Source: Candidatus Latescibacterota bacterium (lineage in GTDB: Bacteria; Eisenbacteria; RBG-16-71-46; SZUA-252). From it: 9,395 nt of DNA. The notes beneath the pieces were generated by a model. It was given only the letters and a program-made list of their open reading frames with translations, had not been told where the DNA came from and searched no databases. The translations under genes were made by a program, and so were the position numbers. The DNA lies in assembly GCA_016207265.1 (NCBI GenBank), contig JACQPZ010000057.1:1-9395 (forward strand), given 5' to 3'. Position 1 is the stretch's first letter; each line of letters starts with the position of its first letter. Shown in pieces: positions 1 through 5,056 of the stretch.

Positions 1-13
1 GTCCGATTCTCAT
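1..13 (-). CDS. rplO: Probable 50S ribosomal protein L15, first codons only (partial)
   Basis: An ATG at 11-13 overlaps the rpmD stop as ATGA and opens a frame MRIG that leaves the window at its left edge. Purine-rich GGTGAGGA lies just upstream on the minus strand. rplO follows rpmD in nearly all bacterial spc operons, so the identification rests on position; four codons are too few to confirm it by sequence. Confidence 0.6.
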
Positions 14-420
14 TCCTCACCGCCCTTCTTCGCGGCCGGGCCGCTCTTCTTCGGAGCCGGGCCGGCCTTCCGTGCCGGCGCCGCCTTGCGTCCCGGCGAC
101 GCGGCTTTGCGAACCGGTGCAGCCCTCCGGGCGGGCGCGGCCTTCGGGGCCGGGGCGCCCGTCTCTCCCGACGCTGCCTCGCGGCCTGCCGCGTGACCCT
201 CGGCGCCCTCGCCGCCCGCAGGCGCACCACCCGCGCCGCCGTCCACGCTCTCGACCCGAACGAGATAGCGCACCGTGTCGATCATCCCGCGGATCTGGGG
301 CGTGTCCTCGTGGACGACGGAGTGGCGGATGCGCCTGAGCCCCAGCGCGGCCAGCGTGCGCTTGTGGGTCTCGATGCAGCGGATCTTGCTCCGCTCCTGC
401 GTGATCTTAACGAGCGGCAT
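10..420 (-). CDS. rpmD: 50S ribosomal protein L30 with long basic C-terminal tail
   Basis: Residues 1-58 or so are a complete L30: MPLVKITQERSKI, HKRTLAALGLRRIRHSVVHED and TPQIRGMIDTVRYLVRVE. Normal L30 ends there, at about 60 residues. This one continues to 136. First comes a Gly/Ala/Glu linker (about residues 60-88), then a tail of Ala, Pro, Lys and Arg with loose repeats such as KAAPARRA, KAAPARKA and PAPKKSG, resembling histone H1 tails. L30 is a 50S surface protein. The start overlaps rpsE by 14 bases, and the TGA overlaps the next ATG (ATGA). The tail shares the L30 frame with no stop or frameshift, so it is part of the protein rather than a separate gene. Confidence 0.95.
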   Translation of the reverse strand: MPLVKITQERSKIRCIETHKRTLAALGLRRIRHSVVHEDTPQIRGMIDTVRYLVRVESVDGGAGGAPAGGEGAEGHAAGREAASGETGAPAPKAAPARRAAPVRKAASPGRKAAPARKAGPAPKKSGPAAKKGGEE

Positions 421-967
421 CTTCTTCCACCGCAGCCTTTCGCCGGATTCCCAGAAGCTCGTCCACCGTCTTCCCCCGCGTCGCGGCGACGTCCCGCGCG
501 TGCCTCAGGCTCTGGAGCCCGTTCACCGTCGCCTTGACGACGTTGTGCGGGTTCCCCGAGCCGAGTGATTTCGTGAGCACGTCCTTGATCCCCGCGGCCT
601 CGAGCACGGCGCGCACCGCGCCTCCCGCGATCACGCCCGTTCCGGCGGTCGCCGGCTTCAGCATCACGGCGCCGGCGCCGAAGCGGCCCACCACCTGGTG
701 CGGAATGCTCGTCTTCTGGAGCGCCACCGCGAACATGCCCTTCTTGGCCGCGTCGCCCGCCTTTCGGATCGCGTCCGAGACCTCGTTCGCCTTGCCGAGC
801 CCGACGCCCACGCGTCCCTTGCCGTCGCCGATCGCGACGATCGCGTTGAAGCTGAACCGGCGTCCGCCCTTGACCACCTTGGCGACGCGATTCACGTGGA
901 TCACGCGCTCGATGAACTCCGAGTCCTGCTGCGACTGCATCCGTCCGCGCATTCCTGGGTGCGCCAT
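407..967 (-). CDS. rpsE: 30S ribosomal protein S5
   Basis: This 186-residue S5 has the double-stranded-RNA-like N-terminal domain signature RVIHVNRVAKVVKGGRRFSF followed by AIVAIGDGKGRVGVGLGKANEV, and the C-terminal GTGVIAGGAVRAVLEAAGIKDVLTK type block. S5 lines the mRNA entry site with S3 and S4 and affects decoding accuracy. The ATG at 965-967 has AGGAGA 4-5 nt upstream (972-977). A later in-frame ATG (GRMQSQ) lacks such a site. The TAA stop lies 14 bases inside rpmD, the longest gene overlap in the window. Confidence 0.97.
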   Translation of the reverse strand: MAHPGMRGRMQSQQDSEFIERVIHVNRVAKVVKGGRRFSFNAIVAIGDGKGRVGVGLGKANEVSDAIRKAGDAAKKGMFAVALQKTSIPHQVVGRFGAGAVMLKPATAGTGVIAGGAVRAVLEAAGIKDVLTKSLGSGNPHNVVKATVNGLQSLRHARDVAATRGKTVDELLGIRRKAAVEEDAAR

Positions 968-975
968 GAAGTCTC

Positions 976-1350
976 CTAGAAGTTCAGGCCGCCCTCACGG
1001 GCGCCGTCAGCGACCGCCTTGACCCGGCCGTGGTAGAGGTATCCGCCGCGGTCGAAGCAGACGCGCAGGATCCCCTTCTCCTTGGCCTTCGCGGCGAGGG
1101 AGCCACCGACGACCTTGCTCGCCGCGATCTTTCCTTTCATCGCCTTGACCTTCGGCGCGACGTCTTTGTCGCGCGAGGAGACGGTGAGGATCGTGCGGCC
1201 GGTAAGGTCGTCGACCAGCTGGGCGTAAATGTGATTCAAGCTCCGGTAGACGGCGAGGCGCGGCCGCTCGGCCGTGCCCGTCACCTTCTTCCGGATTCTC
1301 AGGTGCCGTCGTTGGCGGCCCCCGAGTCGTGGCGTCGCGCTCGATTTCAT
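976..1350 (-). CDS. rplR: 50S ribosomal protein L18
   Basis: This 124-residue L18 has a basic N-terminus (RQRRHLRIRKKVTGTAERPRL), then VYRSLNHIYAQLVDD and the C-terminal block CFDRGGYLYHGRVKAVADGAREGGL. L18 binds 5S rRNA together with L5 in the central protuberance. The ATG is preceded only by GGAACGGAACG, a weak ribosome site. The TAG stop is part of TAGGAGA, the Shine-Dalgarno of rpsE. Confidence 0.97.
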   Translation of the reverse strand: MKSSATPRLGGRQRRHLRIRKKVTGTAERPRLAVYRSLNHIYAQLVDDLTGRTILTVSSRDKDVAPKVKAMKGKIAASKVVGGSLAAKAKEKGILRVCFDRGGYLYHGRVKAVADGAREGGLNF

Positions 1351-1367
1351 CGTTCCGTTCCGATCAT
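1347..1367 (-). CDS. Possible 6-codon micro-ORF before rplR
   Basis: In the 44-nt gap after rplF there is an ATG at 1365-1367 followed by five codons (MIGTER) and a TGA at 1347-1349 that overlaps the rplR ATG as ATGA. The upstream region offers only a weak, distant AAGG. It is listed because rplR itself has a poor Shine-Dalgarno and would gain from re-initiation coupling. A six-codon frame can easily arise by chance, so translation is unproven. Confidence 0.2.
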   Translation of the reverse strand: MIGTER

Positions 1368-1394
1368 GGCGTCGTATGCCTTACGCCTACCCGG

Positions 1395-1949
1395 CTACGC
1401 GGCCGTCTTTCCGCCCGCGGCCTTCCCGGCCTTGCGGCGGACGTACTCGCCGGCGTAGCGGATTCCTTTCCCCTTGTAGGGCTCGGGCGGCCTGAAGTCG
1501 CGGATGATGGCCGCCACCTGGCCCACCTGCTCCTTGCTGTACCCGCTCACGGTGATGCGCGTCGGGCTCTCCGCCGCGATCGAGATACCCGCGGGCGGCT
1601 CGAACTCGATGGGATGCGAATATCCGATCTGGAGCACGAGCTTCTTTCCGCTCATCTGCGCGCGGTATCCCGTGCCATGGATCTCGAGCGACTTGCTGAA
1701 TCCCTTCGTCACGCCGAGCACCATGTTCGCGAGGACGGCGCGCGTCGTGCCGTGGAGCGCGAGCGCCTGCTTTCCTCCGCCGACCTGGGTGACGACGATC
1801 TCCTTGGGCTCGACCTTCACCTCGACGCCGTGCCCGAGACGGAACGTCATCTCCCCCTTCGGCCCCTTCACGCGCACGGCCTGCGCTTCGCGGCTCACCT
1901 GCACTCCGCTGGGGATCTCGATCGGCTTCTTTCCTACGCGTGATGCCAT
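1395..1949 (-). CDS. rplF: 50S ribosomal protein L6
   Basis: This 184-residue L6 starts MASRVGKKPIEIPSGV. It has two similar alpha/beta halves and ends with the signature PEPYKGKGIRYAGEYVRRKAGKA. L6 lies near the factor-binding centre at the base of the L7/L12 stalk. The ATG is preceded by TAGGAG with 7 nt spacing, where TAG is the rpsH stop, so initiation follows directly on rpsH termination. The tail KAAGGKTAA is slightly longer than usual. A 44-nt gap, the longest in the window, separates it from rplR. Confidence 0.98.
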   Translation of the reverse strand: MASRVGKKPIEIPSGVQVSREAQAVRVKGPKGEMTFRLGHGVEVKVEPKEIVVTQVGGGKQALALHGTTRAVLANMVLGVTKGFSKSLEIHGTGYRAQMSGKKLVLQIGYSHPIEFEPPAGISIAAESPTRITVSGYSKEQVGQVAAIIRDFRPPEPYKGKGIRYAGEYVRRKAGKAAGGKTAA

Positions 1950-1958
1950 CGCCCGCTC

Positions 1959-2357
1959 CTACCAGATGCGACAGAGGTACTCGCCGCCGAGCCCCTCGTC
2001 CCGCGCTTCGATGTCGGTCATGATGCCGCTCGGCGTGGAAATGACGGCCGTCCCGATCCCGCCCTGCACTTTGGGGATGTCGTGGCGGCGCAGATACACG
2101 CGGCGGCCGGGCTTGCTCACGCGCTCGATCCCCTGGATGACGCTCCGCTCTTTCGCGTCGTACTTGAGATAGATGCGCAGAATGCCCTGCTTCCGGTCGT
2201 CGATCGACTTGTAGTTATTGATGAACTTCTCCTTCAAGAGCACCCGGATCAGCTCCGTCTTCAGCTTCGAGGCCGGAACGTCCACCTTCTTGTGCTTCGC
2301 CTTGCAGGCGTTGCGGATGCACGTCAGGAGATCCGCAATTGGATCGGTAACCGACAT
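1959..2357 (-). CDS. rpsH: 30S ribosomal protein S8
   Basis: This 132-residue S8 begins MSVTDPIADLLTCIRNA and ends with the signature GTAVISTPSGIMTDIEAR, then GLGGEYLCRIW. S8 is a primary binder of the 16S central domain (helix 21). In E. coli it represses the spc operon by binding mRNA around the rplE start; I see no obvious equivalent at the rplX-rplE overlap here. The ATG has AAAGGGGA upstream. The TAG stop is part of TAGGAG, the Shine-Dalgarno of rplF. Confidence 0.98.
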   Translation of the reverse strand: MSVTDPIADLLTCIRNACKAKHKKVDVPASKLKTELIRVLLKEKFINNYKSIDDRKQGILRIYLKYDAKERSVIQGIERVSKPGRRVYLRRHDIPKVQGGIGTAVISTPSGIMTDIEARDEGLGGEYLCRIW

Positions 2358-2372
2358 GGTCCCCTTTCGGCG

Positions 2373-2389
2373 CCGGGCGCTATGCCCGG
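2373..2389. other. Short GC-rich inverted repeat between S14 and S8 genes
   Basis: CCGGGC (2373-2378) and GCCCGG (2384-2389) can pair as a six-base-pair stem with a five-base loop (gctat on the plus strand) in the 33-nt gap between the S14 stop and rpsH. It lies just before the rpsH Shine-Dalgarno (AAAGGGGACC on the minus strand). No T-run follows, so it is not a rho-independent terminator. It could modulate rpsH translation or be chance in GC-rich DNA. Confidence 0.5.
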
Positions 2390-2390
2390 G

Positions 2391-2576
2391 TTACCAGCTT
2401 GCCTTTACCACGCCCGGGATCTGGCCCATCAGGGCAAGCTCCCGGAAGCAGATGCGACAGACCCCGAAATCGCGGAGGAACCCGCGGGAGCGGCCGCACC
2501 GGTGGCACCGGTTGTAGCGGCGCACCTTGAACTTGGGCTGCCGCCGCCACTTTTCCATCAAGGACTTCTTCGCCAA
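2391..2576 (-). CDS. rpsZ: 30S ribosomal protein S14, zinc-binding type (type Z)
   Basis: This is the short, 61-residue S14 of the C+ type: CHRC (Cys 24 and 27) and CRIC (Cys 40 and 43) form the zinc site, and the end reads LALMGQIPGVVKASW. S14 works in the 30S head next to S3 and S10. The gene is often written rpsN, with rpsZ for the zinc form. The start is TTG at 2574-2576. It gives the conserved MAKKS N-terminus and has AAAGGAG 6 nt upstream. The only nearby ATG (codon 7) would remove conserved residues and has no better site. The gene sits 24 nt after rplE and 33 nt before rpsH. Confidence 0.95.
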   Translation of the reverse strand: MAKKSLMEKWRRQPKFKVRRYNRCHRCGRSRGFLRDFGVCRICFRELALMGQIPGVVKASW

Positions 2577-2582
2577 CCTCGC

Positions 2583-2589
2583 TCCTTTG
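2583..2589 (-). promoter_or_regulatory. Shine-Dalgarno deciding the TTG start of S14
   Basis: On the minus strand AAAGGAG is followed by six bases (CGAGGT-like spacing region) and the TTG at 2576-2574. Together with the homology of MAKKS it makes TTG the most likely initiator. The site lies wholly in the 24-nt gap after rplE. Confidence 0.8.
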
Positions 2590-2600
2590 CCGCGCGGCGT

Positions 2601-3395
2601 CTAGCGCTGGCGGAAGGGCATGTTCATCAGACGCAAGAGCTCCTGCCCCTCTTCGTCGCTATCCGCCGACGTGACGAACGTGATGTCCATCCCCCGGATC
2701 TTCTCCACCTTGTCGTAATTGATCTCCGGGAAGATGATCTGCTCGGTCACCCCGAGCGTGTAATTGCCCTGCCCGTCGAACGACTTCATCGGCACGCCCC
2801 GGAAGTCGCGGATCCGGGGCAGCGCCACGTTGATCAGCCGGTCGTAGAACTCGTACATCCGCGCGCCGCGGAGCGTCACCATGCATCCGATGGGCTGCCC
2901 CGCGCGCAGCTTGAAGTTCGCGATCGACTTCTTGGCCTTGCGGATCGAGGGCTTCTGCCCCGTGATCGTGGCTAGCTCGGCGACGGCCGCGTCCAGCATC
3001 TTGATGTTCTGGAGCGCGTCACCGACGCCCATGTTCACCACGATCTTCTTGAGCCGCGGCACTTCCATGGGATTCCCGTAGCCGAACCGCTTCATCAGAT
3101 CGGGAAGGACACGCTTCTCGAAATGCTCCCTGAGCCTCGGAACGCGCGCGGGAGGCTCGGCCTCGCCGACCACGGGCGCGTGCCCGGCCCCCTCCTTCGC
3201 GCCGCCCTTCTTCTTGCCTTCGGCCTTGGGCTTCCCCTCACCCTTCGCCTTCGCCTCGGCCTTGGGCTTTCCCTCGCCCTTCGCCTCGCCGGCGCCCTTC
3301 GCCTCGCCGGCGCCCTTCGCCCCGCCGGCGCCCTTGGACGCCGCCCCGGCTTCCGGCTTCGCCTGCTTTTTCTCTTTTTCTTTCTCGTCGGCCAT
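2601..3395 (-). CDS. rplE: 50S ribosomal protein L5 with long low-complexity N-terminal extension
   Basis: The L5 core starts near residue 85 (PRLREHFEKRVLPDLMKRFG) and runs to the end. Landmarks are VPRLKKIVVNMGVGDA, the AKKSIANFKLRAGQPIGC region, FRGVPMKSFDGQGNYTLGV and the end LLRLMNMPFRQR. L5 binds 5S rRNA and the P-site tRNA in the central protuberance. The whole protein is 264 residues against about 180 usually. The first 83 or so residues are almost only K, A, G, E and P and include repeats at DNA level. The ATG at 3393-3395 overlaps the rplX stop (TGATG). A GTG at 3171-3173 could give a near-normal L5 but has no good Shine-Dalgarno, so the long form is preferred. The 99 bases further upstream in frame lie inside rplX and are excluded. 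Confidence 0.95.
   Translation of the reverse strand: MADEKEKEKKQAKPEAGAASKGAGGAKGAGEAKGAGEAKGEGKPKAEAKAKGEGKPKAEGKKKGGAKEGAGHAPVVGEAEPPARVPRLREHFEKRVLPDLMKRFGYGNPMEVPRLKKIVVNMGVGDALQNIKMLDAAVAELATITGQKPSIRKAKKSIANFKLRAGQPIGCMVTLRGARMYEFYDRLINVALPRIRDFRGVPMKSFDGQGNYTLGVTEQIIFPEINYDKVEKIRGMDITFVTSADSDEEGQELLRLMNMPFRQR
3221..3286 (-). repeat. 36-bp tandem repeat, two units, in the L5 extension
   Basis: Plus-strand bases 3221-3250 recur at 3257-3286 with two differences, a period of 36 bases or 12 codons. The repeat stays in the rplE frame and encodes two copies of KGEGKPKAE. Slippage or unequal recombination between the copies would lengthen or shorten the L5 tail without a frameshift. Confidence 0.85.
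3283..3336 (-). repeat. 18-bp tandem repeat, three units, in the L5 extension
   Basis: Plus-strand units are 3283-3300 and 3301-3318 (identical, gcctcgccggcgcccttc) and 3319-3336 (two differences). Each codes for six residues of the KGAGEA/KGAGGA type in the rplE frame. The identity of the first two units suggests recent expansion. Confidence 0.88.
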
Positions 3396-3718
3396 CAGCG
3401 CACTCTCGGGATCGACTCGCCGCACCGCGCGCAGTAGCGCTCGCGCTTCCCGTCCGACGCGCGCTTCATCGTCACGCGGACGCCGGTCTGGCATTTCGGG
3501 CAGAGGTGCATCACGTTCGAGACATGGATCGGGGCCTCGCGCTCGAGAATCCCGCCCTGGACCTTCTGGCTGCGCGGCTTCGTGTGCCGCTTGACGAAAT
3601 TGATCTTCTCCACGATCAGCCGGCTCTCCTCGCGAAGGACCTTCAAGATCTTCCCGGTCTTTCCGCGGTCGTCGCCGGCGATCACCATCACCTGGTCGTT
3701 TTTCGCGAAATGGGACAT
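3395..3718 (-). CDS. rplX: 50S ribosomal protein L24 with C-terminal four-cysteine ribbon
   Basis: The N-terminal KOW domain reads KNDQVMVIAGDDRGKTGKILKV, then KRHTKP and GGILEREAPIHVSNVMHLCP, typical of L24, the 50S assembly initiator next to the exit tunnel. Two CxxC pairs follow: CPKC (residues 73 and 76) and CARC (96 and 99), which probably bind zinc; many bacteria have such a ribbon and others, including E. coli, do not. Two in-frame ATGs exist. The one at 3716-3718 has GAGGA 5 nt upstream and is preferred; the one at 3722-3724 abuts the GAGG and would add two residues (MA). The TGA stop shares one base with the rplE ATG (TGATG). Confidence 0.95.
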   Translation of the reverse strand: MSHFAKNDQVMVIAGDDRGKTGKILKVLREESRLIVEKINFVKRHTKPRSQKVQGGILEREAPIHVSNVMHLCPKCQTGVRVTMKRASDGKRERYCARCGESIPRVR

Positions 3719-3726
3719 GGCCATCC

Positions 3727-4095
3727 TCAGATCACTTCCGGCGCGAGAGAGATGATCTTCATGAACTCCCGCTCGCGCAGCTCCCGGGCCACGGGCCCGA
3801 AGATGCGCGTGCCCTTGGGCTCCTTCTGGTCGTCGATCAGCACCGCCGCGTTCTGGTCGAATCGGATGTACGAGCCGTCCTTGCGGCGGACTTCCTTCAC
3901 CGTGCGGATCAGCACCGCCTTGTGGACGTCCCCCCTCTTGATCTGGGCGCCCGGAAGCGCGTCCTGGATCGAGACGACGATGATGTCTCCGAGCCGCCCG
4001 TACCGCTTGCGCGTGCCGCCCAGCACCTTCACGACGCGTGCGACGCGCGCCCCGGAGTTATCCGATATCGTGATGATGCTGCGTGGCTGAACCAT
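3727..4095 (-). CDS. rplN: 50S ribosomal protein L14
   Basis: This 122-residue L14 has exactly the usual length. It begins MVQPRSIITISDNSGARVA and contains GDIIVVSIQDALPGAQIKRG, then GSYIRFDQNAAVLID and GTRIFGPVARELRE, the defining motifs. L14 lies at the subunit interface, forms bridges with 16S rRNA and is the docking site of the silencing factor RsfS. The ATG follows a purine-rich GGAGGAGGAG run (roughly 4102-4111), a strong Shine-Dalgarno. It is the first gene of the spc group. Confidence 0.98.
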   Translation of the reverse strand: MVQPRSIITISDNSGARVARVVKVLGGTRKRYGRLGDIIVVSIQDALPGAQIKRGDVHKAVLIRTVKEVRRKDGSYIRFDQNAAVLIDDQKEPKGTRIFGPVARELREREFMKIISLAPEVI

Positions 4096-4120
4096 CTCCG
4101 CTCTCCTCCTCCCGACCCGC

Positions 4121-4393
4121 TCAGCGCTCCACGCGCTTGATGAAGTCGAGAAGACGCCAACACTTGTCCTTGCTCAGAGGGCGCGTCTCCATGAATCGGA
4201 TCACGTCGCCCACGTGGCACTCGTTCTTCTCATCGTGGACCTTGAAGCGGCTCCGGTGACGGACGTACTTCCCGTACTCCTGGTGCTTCACGAGGCGCTC
4301 GATCTGGGCCACCACCGTCTTGCGCATGGCGGTGCTCACGACCGTTCCGGTCATCACCTTTCGCCGGCTGCGATCCTTCGTTTCTTCTGCCAT
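4121..4393 (-). CDS. rpsQ: 30S ribosomal protein S17
   Basis: This 90-residue S17 is an OB-fold 16S rRNA-binding primary assembly protein. The signature runs from GTVVSTAMRKTVVAQIERLV through YGKYVRHRSRFKVHDE to GDVIRFMETRPLSKDKCWRL. It is the last gene of the S10 group, coupled to rpmC by a TGATG overlap, and 25 nt separate it from rplN. No terminator or promoter is visible in that short gap, so S10 and spc genes appear to be continuous. Confidence 0.97.
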   Translation of the reverse strand: MAEETKDRSRRKVMTGTVVSTAMRKTVVAQIERLVKHQEYGKYVRHRSRFKVHDEKNECHVGDVIRFMETRPLSKDKCWRLLDFIKRVER

Positions 4394-4629
4394 CAGGCCT
4401 TCGGCTCCTCGTGACCGGCGAGCTTTCGGATGCCCGTCCGGTGCTCGGTCAGAATCGTGCTCAGACGCGCAATGTCCCGCCGCCGCTCGCGGATCAGGAG
4501 CGGGTTCTGGAGCTGCCGCATCGAGTTCCGGAACCGGAGATTGAAGATCTCCTCGTTCAGCTCGCGGATCTGCTGCTCGATCTCGTCAACGGTCATGTCC
4601 CGGATCTTCTCCGGCTTGAGCTCTCTCAT
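4393..4629 (-). CDS. rpmC: 50S ribosomal protein L29
   Basis: This 78-residue, wholly helical L29 has the core ELNEEIFNLRFRNSMRQLQNP followed by IRERRRDIARLSTILTE, the classic two-helix signature. L29 binds at the peptide exit next to L23. It is slightly longer than the common 63-70 residues because of the end RTGIRKLAGHEEPKA. The ATG has GGGAG with 5 nt spacing. The TGA stop shares one base with the rpsQ ATG (TGATG). Confidence 0.96.
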   Translation of the reverse strand: MRELKPEKIRDMTVDEIEQQIRELNEEIFNLRFRNSMRQLQNPLLIRERRRDIARLSTILTEHRTGIRKLAGHEEPKA

Positions 4630-4630
4630 G

Positions 4631-5053
4631 TCAGCTCCCGGCGAGATCCCGCCGCTCGACGAACTTGGTCCGGATCGGCAGCTTGCTCGCGCCCAGTTTC
4701 ATCGCCTTCTTGGCCAGCTGCGCGCTGATCCCCTCCAGCTCGAAGAGGATCCGGCCCGGCTTGACGACCGCCACCCAGAACTCGGGCGATCCCTTTCCTT
4801 TTCCCATTCGCGTCTCCGCCGGCTTCACCGTGACCGGCTTGTCCGGGAAGATGCGGATCCAGATCTTGCCGCCGCGCTTGATGAACCGCGTGATCGCGAC
4901 GCGCGCCGCCTCGATCTGGCGGTTCGTGATCCACGCCGCCTCCACCGCCTGGAGCCCGTACTCTCCGAACGCCACGGTCGCGCCGCGGTGGGCCATGCCC
5001 TTCCGGCGGCCGCGCATCTGCTTCCGATGCTTCACGCGCTTCGGTACGAGCAT
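4631..5053 (-). CDS. rplP: 50S ribosomal protein L16
   Basis: This 140-residue L16 has normal length. It opens MLVPKRVKHRKQMRGR and carries the signature ITRFIKRGGKIWIRIFPDKP, then the RMGKGKGSPEFWVAVVKPGRILFEL block. L16 sits near the A-site tRNA elbow and organises the 50S functional core. The Arg before MGKGKG, hydroxylated in E. coli L16, is present; whether it is modified here is unknown. The ATG lies 3 nt after the rpsC stop with only a modest GGGA upstream. The TGA stop is 1 nt before the rpmC ATG. Confidence 0.98.
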   Translation of the reverse strand: MLVPKRVKHRKQMRGRRKGMAHRGATVAFGEYGLQAVEAAWITNRQIEAARVAITRFIKRGGKIWIRIFPDKPVTVKPAETRMGKGKGSPEFWVAVVKPGRILFELEGISAQLAKKAMKLGASKLPIRTKFVERRDLAGS

Positions 5054-5056
5054 CGG

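Noticed and set aside
10..246. L30 tail as a separate small gene or a broken gene remnant
   Set aside because: It continues in the L30 frame without stop, has no start codon or ribosome site of its own, and leads directly into the ATGA overlap with the next gene.
2373..2389. Rho-independent terminator
   Set aside because: The stem is short and no U-run follows on the transcript; transcription must continue into rpsH.
2082..2975. Plus-strand open frame of 297 codons opposite rpsH, S14 gene and rplE
   Set aside because: Antisense shadow of three conserved genes; Leu/Arg/His/Asp-rich with no family resemblance.
3221..3336. CRISPR-like array
   Set aside because: Repeats are contiguous, without unique spacers, short, coding and in frame with rplE.
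3396..3494. In-frame upstream extension of rplE by 33 codons
   Set aside because: It would lie entirely inside the conserved C-terminal zinc ribbon of rplX; the ATG at the TGATG overlap is the natural start.
4096..4120. Separate promoter for the spc group between rpsQ and rplN
   Set aside because: The gap is only 25 nt and mostly taken up by the rplN Shine-Dalgarno; no -35/-10 pair is visible.
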